Source: Caldifarciminota bacterium
GTDB lineage: Bacteria > Hydrothermota > Hydrothermia > LBFQ01
Assembly: GCA_015490465.1 (NCBI GenBank)
Contig: WFXS01000122.1
Location: forward strand, 1-41,849
DNA: 41,849 nt
Reading direction: 5' to 3'
The notes beneath the pieces are model-generated. The model saw only the letters and a program-made list of their open reading frames with translations, did no database searches and was not told where the DNA came from. Positions 18,146 through 27,001 of this stretch are shown piece after piece. The position numbers were made by a program, and so were the translations under genes. The first letter of the stretch is position 1; every line of letters begins with the position of its first letter.

Positions 18146-19318
18146 TTATACGAACTCCGGTTCTATCTGAACCGCCTGCTTTAAGTAATCGTAGGCCTTC
18201 CTTATGAGGTAGCGGCTCCGCAGTTCGTCGTACTTACCCCTCTTCTTAGCCTCCTCAAGGAACTTTTCGGGGTCAGCCTTACCCTCGTCCTTGAGGTACT
18301 GGATTATCTCCTCGTCCGTTATGTCAAGCTCCTTCTCCTCTATGAGTTTGAGGATTATCAGGTCCCGCGCCACTATGAAGGCGGCGTTCTGAAGGGCGGC
18401 CTCCTCCACCTCCTCCGGAGGGACCTGCTGGGCTATCTGGGGCTTTATGTCCTTATAGACCTGATAAACGAGCGAAGGGGGAGGATCAAAGGGGGACAGA
18501 CGCAATATCTCCTGAATTATGGCGTTTTCCAGTTCAAATTCGGCAACCTTCTGGGCTTCCTCAACCAGCTGCTCCTTTATCTTCTCTCTCATCTCCTGAG
18601 GGGAGGTGTATCCGAGGAGTTCGGCGACCTCCTCGTCCGACGGGTACTGAACCTCAAACACCTTCTTTATGACGTAAACCTCCTCCTCACCCTCCTCCTC
18701 GCCGGGGAGAACGACCTCGTCCCCCACCTTCTTTCCGAGAATGGCGTTGTAGAGGTCCTCGTCCAGTTCGTCCGCCCTCACGTATATACGGGCGCGCTTC
18801 CTCTCCCCTTCCTTACCGTCCTTCCGCGTAAAGAACTCCGCCAGGACCACGTCCCCCTCTCTGACCTCCCTGTCAACCGACTGGAGGGTGGCGTTCTCCT
18901 CTTTGAACTCCTGTATCTTCTCCTCAACGTCGGCGTCCGTTATCTGTTTTATCCTCTTTTTGACCCTTATCTGGGATGGATCCGGAAGGACGATCTCCGG
19001 ATAGATCTCAAACTCAACCGTGAACTCGTAGACGTCCTCGCCCTCGCTCTGGGCTTTGACCCTCGGGGAGGATATGAGCCTCCATCCCCTCTCCTCTACG
19101 AGTTTCTTTATCTCCTCGTTCAGGGCGTCAATAACGGCCTCCTCCCGCACCTCCTTTGCGAACCTCTGCTTAACTACGGATACGGGAACCTTCCCGGGTC
19201 GGAATCCGGGCAACTTTACCTTACGGGCGAGCCTCCGGGCAGCCCTGTCAACGTACTCCTCTACGGTTTCCTTTGGTATGACTACCTTTTCCTCTTTCAG
19301 GGACTTCCTCTCATCCAT
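18146..19318 (-). CDS. tig: Trigger factor
   Basis: LARKVKLPGFRPGKVPVSVVKQRFAKEVREEAVIDALNEEI, C-terminal SurA-like chaperone region. Confidence 0.92.
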   Translation of the reverse strand: MDERKSLKEEKVVIPKETVEEYVDRAARRLARKVKLPGFRPGKVPVSVVKQRFAKEVREEAVIDALNEEIKKLVEERGWRLISSPRVKAQSEGEDVYEFTVEFEIYPEIVLPDPSQIRVKKRIKQITDADVEEKIQEFKEENATLQSVDREVREGDVVLAEFFTRKDGKEGERKRARIYVRADELDEDLYNAILGKKVGDEVVLPGEEEGEEEVYVIKKVFEVQYPSDEEVAELLGYTSPQEMREKIKEQLVEEAQKVAEFELENAIIQEILRLSPFDPPPSLVYQVYKDIKPQIAQQVPPEEVEEAALQNAAFIVARDLIILKLIEEKELDITDEEIIQYLKDEGKADPEKFLEEAKKRGKYDELRSRYLIRKAYDYLKQAVQIEPEFV

Positions 19319-19374
19319 AAGCGGCTATTCTACTGTAGAAATCCGGACTTATCCCGCCGTTAAAATACACCTGC

Positions 19375-20025
19375 ATGCTCCGTAAGTTCTGCATTTTCCT
19401 CGTGGTATGGGCGATACTGTGGACGCTTGTAGGCTCCCTCTATATAGGAAGGGTCGGCGTTTCCGCCCTGTTTAAGGACAGGAAGTACACCTTTACACTG
19501 ACGAGGGAAGGGCTAACCAGCTCCATCCGTGAGGTGGCCAAACTCGTAGTCTTAGAAGTTCAGAGAGAGTACGAGGTTCAGGATACCGTCTCCCCCATTT
19601 TTAAAGGTCCCCTTATGGTCGGAGGCCGTAAAACCGTCCTAAAGTTCGTCGTCACCTTCCGCCTGGCCTTTGACGTGTCCAGAATAAGGCCTCAGGACGT
19701 ATCCCTTACATCGTCGGGGGATACCTTAAAGGTTGAGGTAGTACTGCCGGAGCCGGAGGTTATGGTTTCGGTAGATCGGTGGTGGGTGGTCTCGGAGGAG
19801 GTGGGTATATTCGGTACGCCCATGAGGTCCTACGAGGCCTCTCCCGTATTTGACTACATCCGTAACGTGGCCCGTAGTCGCATGAAAGAGGAACTGTCCG
19901 GGTGGTACTCGGAGTTATCCGGACGGATAGAGAAGGTTATGGGTAGGCTCCTCACGTCCCTCCTCGGTAGACCGGTACGGTTCAAGGTTAAGGGGTTCAG
20001 GGTAATACCGCAGGAAACCAAGTAG
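19375..20025 (+). CDS. DUF4230-like membrane-anchored protein
   Basis: Single N-terminal TM; VKLVVLEVQREYEVQDT...FVVTFRLAFDVSRI...TLKVEVVLPEPEVM. Confidence 0.7.
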   Translation: MLRKFCIFLVVWAILWTLVGSLYIGRVGVSALFKDRKYTFTLTREGLTSSIREVAKLVVLEVQREYEVQDTVSPIFKGPLMVGGRKTVLKFVVTFRLAFDVSRIRPQDVSLTSSGDTLKVEVVLPEPEVMVSVDRWWVVSEEVGIFGTPMRSYEASPVFDYIRNVARSRMKEELSGWYSELSGRIEKVMGRLLTSLLGRPVRFKVKGFRVIPQETK

Positions 20026-20061
20026 CCATAAGTGAACCGTCCTGCCGTAGAATAGCCGGCT

Positions 20062-20601
20062 ATGGCCCTTTACGAGAGGTATAAGAAGGAGATAAGACCC
20101 AAACTGGCGAAGGAGTTGAACCTTAACATAATGGAGGTACCCCGCATAGAGAAGGTGGTGGTTCACGTAGGATGGGGAAGGGAGGCCCTTGAGGACCCCA
20201 AGTCCCTTGAGGTGGTGGCCCAGGAACTCGCCATGATTACGGGGCAGAAGCCCGTAATTACGAGGGCGAGGAAGCACGTGGCCCAGTTCAAGCTCAGGAA
20301 GGGAACGCCCATAGGCGTAAAGGTCACCCTGAGAGGGAAGAGGGCGTACGACTTCCTTGAGAGGCTCATAAACTTCGCCCTTCCCCGTGTGAGGGACTTC
20401 AGGGGACTCCCGAAGGACAGGTTTGACGGCAGAGGGAGCTACAACTTCGGCCTTGAGGAGCATACGGCCTTCCCCGAGGTTGACATAGACAAGGTACAGC
20501 GGGTTTTCGGAATGGACATAAACATAGTCACCAGCGCCGATAACGACGAGCTCGCCTACAGGCTCCTTGAGGCTCTCGGATTCCCGTTTGAGAGGGATTA
20601 A
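20062..20601 (+). CDS. rplE: 50S ribosomal protein L5
   Basis: RYKKEIRPKLAKEL, MEVPRIEKVVVHVGWG, TGQKPVITRARKHVAQFKLRKGTPIGVKVTLRG, ALPRVRDFRGL, FDGRGSYNFGLEEHTAFPEVD. Confidence 0.97.
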   Translation: MALYERYKKEIRPKLAKELNLNIMEVPRIEKVVVHVGWGREALEDPKSLEVVAQELAMITGQKPVITRARKHVAQFKLRKGTPIGVKVTLRGKRAYDFLERLINFALPRVRDFRGLPKDRFDGRGSYNFGLEEHTAFPEVDIDKVQRVFGMDINIVTSADNDELAYRLLEALGFPFERD

Positions 20602-20621
20602 CATCCGTAGAATCCCCTGTC

Positions 20622-22010
20622 ATGAGGAGATTTATTCCCGTTTTCACGCTTTTGTTTGTGATCGGTTGCACGTCAACGGGTAAGAAGATGGAAAAGACGA
20701 CCGGGACCATAACGATTAAACCCCTTGTTAAGAAGGAAAAGACCCTTCCCAACGGTCTGCACGTTATAGCCGTTAAAAAGGACAAACTTCCCATATTCCA
20801 CATGCAGCTCACCATAAGGGTAGGTTCCCTTCTGGATCCGGAAGGGAAGGAGGGCCTGGCGAACTTAGTGGGGGTTATGGTGGACGAGGGTACCAGAAAC
20901 AGGACGTCCGAACAGATAGCCTCGGAGATAGAGGAGATGGGAGGTTCCTTCAGCGTGAACGTAGGCAGGACTCACACCGAAGTGACGATAAGGTCCCTCA
21001 CGGACGACGCCGATAGCATGCTGGCCATAACGTCCGATATAGTTATGAACGCCACCTTCCCCGAAAAGGAGTTCCAGAGGGAAAAGAGGAGGCAGAAGGC
21101 GTCAATCCAGAACAGCCTTAGCAACCCCAACTACGTGGCCAGTGTGAGGCTTTACGAGCTTACCTACGAGGGAACCCGCCTCTCCCATCCGCCTGAAGGG
21201 TACGTGAACTCCGTGGATAAGATAGAGCGGGGAGATCTGGTGGAGTTCCATAAGAGGTACTGGAGGCCGAACATATCCTACGTGGTGGTGGTCTCCTCCC
21301 TTGAGCCGGACGAGGCCATAGCAAAGGTGGAGAAGTACTTCTCCGGTTGGGAGAAAGGGGATGTGAACCTCCCGTACATACCCCGGTACAAGAGGAGAAA
21401 GAAGGTTGAGATATACCACATGCCCGGACTCAATCAGGCCTACGTACGTATGGCCGCCCCGGTTGACATACAGAGGAACTCACCGGACTGGAACGCTCTG
21501 CGGGTGGTCAACTACATACTCGGCGGCTCCGGTTTCTCCAGCAGGATCCTGAAGAAGATAAGGGTGGAGAAAGGCTACGCCTACTCCGCCTACTCCTACG
21601 TAATTCCCAACATACCGTGGAAGTCCCAGAAACTCCCCTCCATCTTCATAGCAGGACTTGAGACCCGCACGGAGACGGCCGAGGACGCTGTCCTCACCCT
21701 CCTTGACCTGATAAGGGAGGCGAAGGAGAAGGGGTTTACGGAGGAGGAACTTGAGGCGGCCAAGAGCTTTTACAACGGCTATATAGCCCGTACCTCCGAA
21801 ACCTACAGTCAGGTGGCGGGCCTTATATCCACGCAGTACGAGTACGGCCTTCCGGACATGTTCTGGATTAAGGACGTTGAGGAGATCAGGAGGTTGACCC
21901 TGAATAGGGTTAACGGGGCCGCCCGGAAATACCTGAACACGGACAGGTACGTCCTCCTCATAGTGACGGACACGACGAAGTTCAAACCGGAGAAACTGCC
22001 GAAGGACTAA
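20622..22010 (+). CDS. M16 (insulinase-like) family lipoprotein lacking HxxEH
   Basis: Lipobox VIGC; LPNGLHVIAVKKDKLP, RVGSLLDPEGKEGLANLVGVMVDEGTRNRTSEQIASEIEEMGG, ILGGSGFSSRILKKIRVEKGYAYSAYS. Confidence 0.88.
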   Translation: MRRFIPVFTLLFVIGCTSTGKKMEKTTGTITIKPLVKKEKTLPNGLHVIAVKKDKLPIFHMQLTIRVGSLLDPEGKEGLANLVGVMVDEGTRNRTSEQIASEIEEMGGSFSVNVGRTHTEVTIRSLTDDADSMLAITSDIVMNATFPEKEFQREKRRQKASIQNSLSNPNYVASVRLYELTYEGTRLSHPPEGYVNSVDKIERGDLVEFHKRYWRPNISYVVVVSSLEPDEAIAKVEKYFSGWEKGDVNLPYIPRYKRRKKVEIYHMPGLNQAYVRMAAPVDIQRNSPDWNALRVVNYILGGSGFSSRILKKIRVEKGYAYSAYSYVIPNIPWKSQKLPSIFIAGLETRTETAEDAVLTLLDLIREAKEKGFTEEELEAAKSFYNGYIARTSETYSQVAGLISTQYEYGLPDMFWIKDVEEIRRLTLNRVNGAARKYLNTDRYVLLIVTDTTKFKPEKLPKD

Positions 22011-23380
22011 CCGGCACAGCAGCTCATATCCTCAACGTCCCTATCAAAGGCGAGGGCTGTAAGCCTAAGGCCTTCGGTGTGCGCAAGGTAAGGGAAGAAG
22101 AGGTCGGTTATATCCTTAACCGTCATACCCGTGGCCAGGGCTACGGTCGTTGTCATGATCATCTCCCCGGCGTTCCTCATAACGGCTCTCACACTGAGCA
22201 ATCTCCCGTCCGTACCCCTCAGTACCTTTATAAACCCTCGGCTTTCGGGGTGAATCCCCTCAGCCGGGACCTCTGAGGCGGGAAGGACGACCTTCTCGTA
22301 CGTTGTTCCCCTCATCTGCAACTCCCTCTCCGTAGGGCCAACACCGGCAACCTGCGGATGGGTGAATATCACGAAGGGAACGGCACCGTAGTTTACAGTC
22401 AGACCGGAGCCTGTCAGGGCGTTCAGGGCGGCGACCTTTCCCTCTCTCGCGGCCACGTACACGAACATCGGGGGCCCCGTCACGTCCCCCGCGGCGTAGA
22501 CGCCGGGTACGGAGGTCTCCATACGGCCGTTCACCTTAACGAACCCGTTGCCGTACGTTTCAATCCCCACCTCCTCCAGACCCATATCGCCCGTATTCCC
22601 GCGCCTTCCCGTGGCTATAAGGAGATGGCTTCCTTCTATATTTGTACCATCTCCAAAGGTGACCCTGATATCCCCCTCTCTTCCCTCTACTCTCTCCGGG
22701 AACTTTCCGGTAAGAACGTTCACCCCTTCATCCCTCAGGATTCCTTCTATCTCTGCAGACACGTCCCTATCCTCGCGGGAGAGGAGGCGTTTGCTCCTCT
22801 GCACTACAGTTACCTTACTCCCGAACCTCCGGAAGGCCTGGGCCATTTCAACGGCCACGTACCCCCCTCCGAGGACGATCAGATGGGAGGGTAACTCCCT
22901 GAGGGAGAACAGGTTCCGGTTCGTCAGATAGGGGACCGAGTCTATCCCCTCTACCTCCGGTACGTTCGGGGACGACCCCGTTGCTATTACAACGGCTCCC
23001 CCCTCCACCTCCCTGTCCCCGACCAGAACCCGCTTCGGGGAGATGAGACGGCCCCTCCCCACTATCACGTCAACCCCATTCCTGGCCAGTACGTCCACGT
23101 ATTTTTCCTTCCGGTACCTTTTAACCAGTCTGCTCAATCCCTTCATAAGTGCCGGAAAGTCTTTAACGTGGGCAGAAAACTTAACTCCGGGGTAATCGTC
23201 AGACTTCAGCAGTCCGGCGACCTTCAGGAGGTACTTTGAGGGTACGCACCCCACGTTGACGCACGTTCCCCCTATAGGGCCGTCGTTTATCACTCCAACT
23301 CTGGCACCCATCCGGGCGCCCTCTATGGCCGCGGACGTCCCGGCGGATCCCCCACCCAAGATCAGGAGGTCGTACCCCAT
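22007..23380 (-). CDS. merA: Mercuric reductase (no N-terminal HMA domain)
   Basis: LLILGGGSAGTSAAIEGARMGARV, GGTCVNVGCVPSKYLL, VYAAGDVTGPPMFVYVAAREG, C-terminal RDVEDMSCCAG vicinal cysteine pair. Confidence 0.9.
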   Translation of the reverse strand: MGYDLLILGGGSAGTSAAIEGARMGARVGVINDGPIGGTCVNVGCVPSKYLLKVAGLLKSDDYPGVKFSAHVKDFPALMKGLSRLVKRYRKEKYVDVLARNGVDVIVGRGRLISPKRVLVGDREVEGGAVVIATGSSPNVPEVEGIDSVPYLTNRNLFSLRELPSHLIVLGGGYVAVEMAQAFRRFGSKVTVVQRSKRLLSREDRDVSAEIEGILRDEGVNVLTGKFPERVEGREGDIRVTFGDGTNIEGSHLLIATGRRGNTGDMGLEEVGIETYGNGFVKVNGRMETSVPGVYAAGDVTGPPMFVYVAAREGKVAALNALTGSGLTVNYGAVPFVIFTHPQVAGVGPTERELQMRGTTYEKVVLPASEVPAEGIHPESRGFIKVLRGTDGRLLSVRAVMRNAGEMIMTTTVALATGMTVKDITDLFFPYLAHTEGLRLTALAFDRDVEDMSCCAG

Positions 23381-23616
23381 CCGAATATCTCCTTAACCCC
23401 CTCCGGATCAAAACCCACGACCTTTATTTCACCGTCCACGACGAGGGTCGGAACGGCTTTTATCCCGTACCGATCGGCGAGGGCGCAACAGGACCCATCC
23501 CGGCACTCCTCCGCCCTGTGTATTACGAGTTCGGCCCCTTCGGGCAGGTACTTACGGACGACCACCTCCATACGGTCGCACAGCTTACAGTCTGCTCTGA
23601 AGAGTTCAACTTTCAT
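23362..23616 (-). CDS. Glutaredoxin/thioredoxin-like protein
   Basis: KVELFRADCKLCDRMEVVVRKY...GIKAVPTLVVDGEIKVVGF; CxxC plus SCC. Confidence 0.75.
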   Translation of the reverse strand: MKVELFRADCKLCDRMEVVVRKYLPEGAELVIHRAEECRDGSCCALADRYGIKAVPTLVVDGEIKVVGFDPEGVKEIFGWGTTS

Positions 23617-23662
23617 GCTATAAGTTTAGCGTTGCCCCTGTGTCTATAGGTGATCCGATTTG

Positions 23663-23983
23663 ATGGTACCGTCTACCTTAAAATACGGTGTGGCCGTATT
23701 TGAGCTGCCTGAGTGTTGCCATCCCCGTAGTCCGTGCTGTATAAAGTACGGGCGCAGCAACGGAAAGCAGACCTACTACTGCAGGAGGATGGGAAGGCGC
23801 TTCGTCTGGGGAGGCAGGTGGAACAGGTACTCCGAGGAGATGAGACGCAGGGCGTTAGAGCTGCACCGCGGGGGTACGAGCATACGGAAGATATCACGGG
23901 AGACGGGTATACCTTTCAGTACGGTAAGAAGGTGGATAAAGGATTACGAAAACTCCCGCGGATATTCCACCTCAAGCAGGTAA
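23663..23983 (+). pseudogene. IS1/InsA-like transposase N-terminal remnant (zinc ribbon + HTH) without DDE domain
   Basis: CCIKYGRSNGKQTYYCRRMGRRFVWGGRWNRYSEEMRRRALELHRGGTSIRKISRETGIPFSTVRRWI; last zinc-ribbon Cys apparently lost (CRRMG); truncated into truA 3' end. Confidence 0.55.
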
Positions 23984-24684
23984 AGACCCCACGGTGGCGC
24001 GGGTGTTAGCTTATTTATCCTCTCCCCCGTCTCAAGGGATCGGATCACGTCCTTAACGGATACTTCTCCTTCGCTCAACGTTACGGAAAGGGAGGCGAGG
24101 AAACGAACCATCTTACGCAGGAACCTGTCCCCCTTGACGTCCATGAAGGCGTACTTTCCCGTGTAACCAAAGGTTATGTCGTAGAGCGTGCATATACCGT
24201 TCTCCCGTTCGTCGGCGGAAAGGGGTTTGAAGTTGTGCGTACCGAGGAGGACCTTCATCCCCTCGTTCAGGGTTGGAACGTCGGGAAGGGTCCTGACGTG
24301 CCATACCCTTCGCCGCATGAGGGGGTCGTACTCTCCGGAGAACAGGTACCTGTAGGTCTTGGATATGGCGGAGTATCGGGCGTGGAACTCGTCCGGTACC
24401 ACCTCCACCGACTTAACGTAAACGTCCTCCGGGAGCATACGGTTGAGCTTGTACCTGAGATCGGAGATCTGTACCCTGAGGCGACCGTTCACCTTAACGC
24501 TGGCGACGTAGTTTATGGCGTGGACGCCGCTATCCGTTCTACCCGCCCCTACGAGTTTGTACTTTCCGTCTATCAGATGGCTTAACACCCTCATTATCTC
24601 GCCGGATACGGTCCTCCTGTTCGGTTGGTACTGCCAGCCATGGAAATCGGTGCCGTCGTAGGAGAGGACGAGCTTGAGGTTCAT
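23944..24684 (-). CDS. truA: tRNA pseudouridine synthase A
   Basis: LKLVLSYDGTDFHGWQYQPNRRTVSGEI, GAGRTDSGVHAINYVAS, FHARYSAISKTYRYLFSGEYDPLMRRRVWH; ATG 24684 follows TACAAT. Confidence 0.94.
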   Translation of the reverse strand: MNLKLVLSYDGTDFHGWQYQPNRRTVSGEIMRVLSHLIDGKYKLVGAGRTDSGVHAINYVASVKVNGRLRVQISDLRYKLNRMLPEDVYVKSVEVVPDEFHARYSAISKTYRYLFSGEYDPLMRRRVWHVRTLPDVPTLNEGMKVLLGTHNFKPLSADERENGICTLYDITFGYTGKYAFMDVKGDRFLRKMVRFLASLSVTLSEGEVSVKDVIRSLETGERINKLTPAPPWGLYLLEVEYPREFS

Positions 24685-24710
24685 CTTCGGGGTATTGTAA
24701 ACTGGACACC

Positions 24711-24729
24711 TACCATAACGGTTATGGTA
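24711..24729. promoter_or_regulatory. 19-bp perfect palindrome upstream of truA
   Basis: TACCATAAC G GTTATGGTA, overlapping the -35 zone of the truA promoter (-10 at 24699-24694, minus). Confidence 0.5.
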
Positions 24730-24967
24730 TCCCCTCCTGACAGCAAAAAACGGTATACGGTGTTCCCAATCTCGTCGGCTGCGTTTAGTGTCATCACCCT
24801 TTCGTGATGCGTACAAAGATCGGCAAAATTCCCTACCTTACGATACGCTTAGGACTCCGATCGTTATTTCGTTCCGTTTATCCGGTAAAACGTTGAGGGT
24901 ACCTGGAATTTCAGGGAGATTCCCCTCCACACATCCTGCTTATACAACGGGGGTATAATCCCCTCCC

Positions 24968-25300
24968 ATGAAAGGTGGTAAGGTCCTCGCTGTAGTGCGT
25001 CCTCAGTTCGCCCCCGGCTTCCTCCTCGCGGGCGTGGAGGTATATGAAACGGAAGATCCCCGGAGAGCGGAGAGAAAGATAAGGGAACTTCTGAACGACC
25101 CCGGCGACTATTATCTCGTGGTCGTTGACGAATATCTGGCGGAGCAGTTCTCAACTCCCACTCTCTCCCGCATGTTCTCCAGTACCGAACCCGTCTTTAT
25201 AAACGTGGGGCTTACGGGTACGAGCGACGACGACATCATCAGGGAGATCCAGCGTCTGGCACAGGAGGCCCTCGGCTACGCCATAAGGATTGACGCATGA
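24968..25300 (+). CDS. V-type ATP synthase subunit F-like protein
   Basis: KVLAVVRPQFAPGFLLAGVEVYETEDPRRAERKIRELLNDPGDYYLVVVDEYLAEQ. Confidence 0.6.
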   Translation: MKGGKVLAVVRPQFAPGFLLAGVEVYETEDPRRAERKIRELLNDPGDYYLVVVDEYLAEQFSTPTLSRMFSSTEPVFINVGLTGTSDDDIIREIQRLAQEALGYAIRIDA

Positions 25301-26058
25301 GAAAACTCTTTCCGGTTTTCATAGCGTTGCTCTACCTATCCTGCGGTCAGGGGGTTCTGCCTTCCCGTCCCCGGATCTCCGGTGTATGGGGGGATCCCAC
25401 GGGGGAAAAACTGGAAATTTACTGGTACTTCCTTGAGGGGGCGGATCGCTACGAGGTTAAGGGGATAGATGAGAAGGGGGAGTACAGCGTACTCTACGAG
25501 GGTACGGACACGTTCGCCGTGGTTGGGGACAGGTATCCCTCCTACACGGTCGTGGCCTACGCCCCATCCGACTTACAGGAGAGCGATACCGTTAAGGTCG
25601 TTCCCGTGGAGGGTTCGTTCCAGATTCACGCCCACGGCTCCGGTTTTGAGAGCGCCGTATGCTACGATATAGACACCACCTACGAAAACAGGCTGAGTAC
25701 ATGCAATCCTGAGAGCGGTGAGGTACAGCCCAACATCATCCTCCTTCTGGACAGCCTCTCCTTTATATCTCCCTCTAAGGACACGACACGGTTCGGCCAC
25801 AAGCGGCTCCTCTACTCCTCCGGAGGAGGAGATATGGCCCCCCTACCACCTTCCGGATACGCGGACACCTTCCCCGTAGTCGCAGGTGAGACCGTGGCCG
25901 TATGGATAGACGGGGGTATAGCAGACACCTTTGACCTCACGGACAACGTGGTGAGAGTGGTCGTGGACAGCCTGTACGTTGGGGACGGTAGCAGGGACTC
26001 AATAAGCGTGTGGGTTAACATCAGATACCAGATTATACCGAGATTGAGATGGTACTGA
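25297..26058 (+). CDS. Putative lipoprotein of unknown function
   Basis: Lipobox-type N-terminus MRKLFPVFIALLYLSCGQ; Fn3-like strand-rich sequence. Confidence 0.65.
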   Translation: MRKLFPVFIALLYLSCGQGVLPSRPRISGVWGDPTGEKLEIYWYFLEGADRYEVKGIDEKGEYSVLYEGTDTFAVVGDRYPSYTVVAYAPSDLQESDTVKVVPVEGSFQIHAHGSGFESAVCYDIDTTYENRLSTCNPESGEVQPNIILLLDSLSFISPSKDTTRFGHKRLLYSSGGGDMAPLPPSGYADTFPVVAGETVAVWIDGGIADTFDLTDNVVRVVVDSLYVGDGSRDSISVWVNIRYQIIPRLRWY

Positions 26059-26978
26059 CACTTCTGCTCACCCAGACCTACAAGGTGGCCTTCATAGACA
26101 TGGAGAAGGTGTACAGTGAGTACATAGACCTGAGGGATGCGAGGGAACAGATCCTGCGGTACAAGGCTACACTTGAGATAAGGAGGGATTCGGTTAAACA
26201 CCGTCTGGACTCCCTGCAGGAGAACCTGATAAAGCAGTGGCCCATGTTGACGGATGCCGAAAAGATACTGAGATGGCAGGAGATAGAAACGACAAAACGC
26301 AGACTTGACAGTATAAACCGCACCATAATCCGCCAGGTGGAGGCGAAGTCCAAGGAGGTGATGGCCCCGTACCTGAAGAAGGTGAGAGAGACGGCCAAAA
26401 AGATAGCCAGAGATATGGGGTACGATGCCGTAGTTGACATAAACGTTGCCCTCTGGGTGGACCCTCAGCACGACATTACGTCCCTCGTTCTGGACGAACT
26501 GAACCGTGCGCATAAGGCTGCAGGTCTTGTGCTTAAAAAGGTTATAGTATTTCCGTTTAAGGAGGAGGATACGCGCACCCATTCGTGGGGATTAGGGGAT
26601 TCGGCCCAGGTCGCCATATACCGGGATCTGAGCGATAACCCCAAACTGGACCTGATGGATCCGAACCGGGTAAACGAGGTACTGAGAACCCGCGGATACA
26701 GTAACTGGCGTAATCTGGACGATAGGGTGGTCTTCTCCGTTGCCCAGGCCTTTGCCCCGGACGTTTACATATTCGGTAAGGTGAAGTCAAAGTCCGAGGA
26801 GAGGGTTGACGTGAGTCTGGCCGTGTACGACGGCAGGACGGGGCAGGTGGTGAAAGTAGGGGAAGCGGAGCTTAGGGAGAGCGTTAGCGACGTCCAGAAG
26901 AGCGGGGACTTCACGAATATAGTTACCCAGATGGCGCGTAGACTCATAAACAAGTACCTCTCACAGTTCTCCAGATAG
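26049..26978 (+). CDS. OmpH/Skp-like domain fused to CsgG/LpoB-like domain
   Basis: YKVAFIDMEKVYSEYIDLRDAREQI...MGYDAVVDINVALWVDPQHDITSLVLDELNR then VIVFPFKEED...GDSAQVAIYRDLSDN..LMDPNRVNEVL...FAPDVYIFGKVKSKSEERVDVSLAVYDGRTGQVV. Confidence 0.65.
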   Translation: MVLTLLLTQTYKVAFIDMEKVYSEYIDLRDAREQILRYKATLEIRRDSVKHRLDSLQENLIKQWPMLTDAEKILRWQEIETTKRRLDSINRTIIRQVEAKSKEVMAPYLKKVRETAKKIARDMGYDAVVDINVALWVDPQHDITSLVLDELNRAHKAAGLVLKKVIVFPFKEEDTRTHSWGLGDSAQVAIYRDLSDNPKLDLMDPNRVNEVLRTRGYSNWRNLDDRVVFSVAQAFAPDVYIFGKVKSKSEERVDVSLAVYDGRTGQVVKVGEAELRESVSDVQKSGDFTNIVTQMARRLINKYLSQFSR

Positions 26979-27001
26979 CCTTTCGGGGCTATAATTTTAT
27001 C

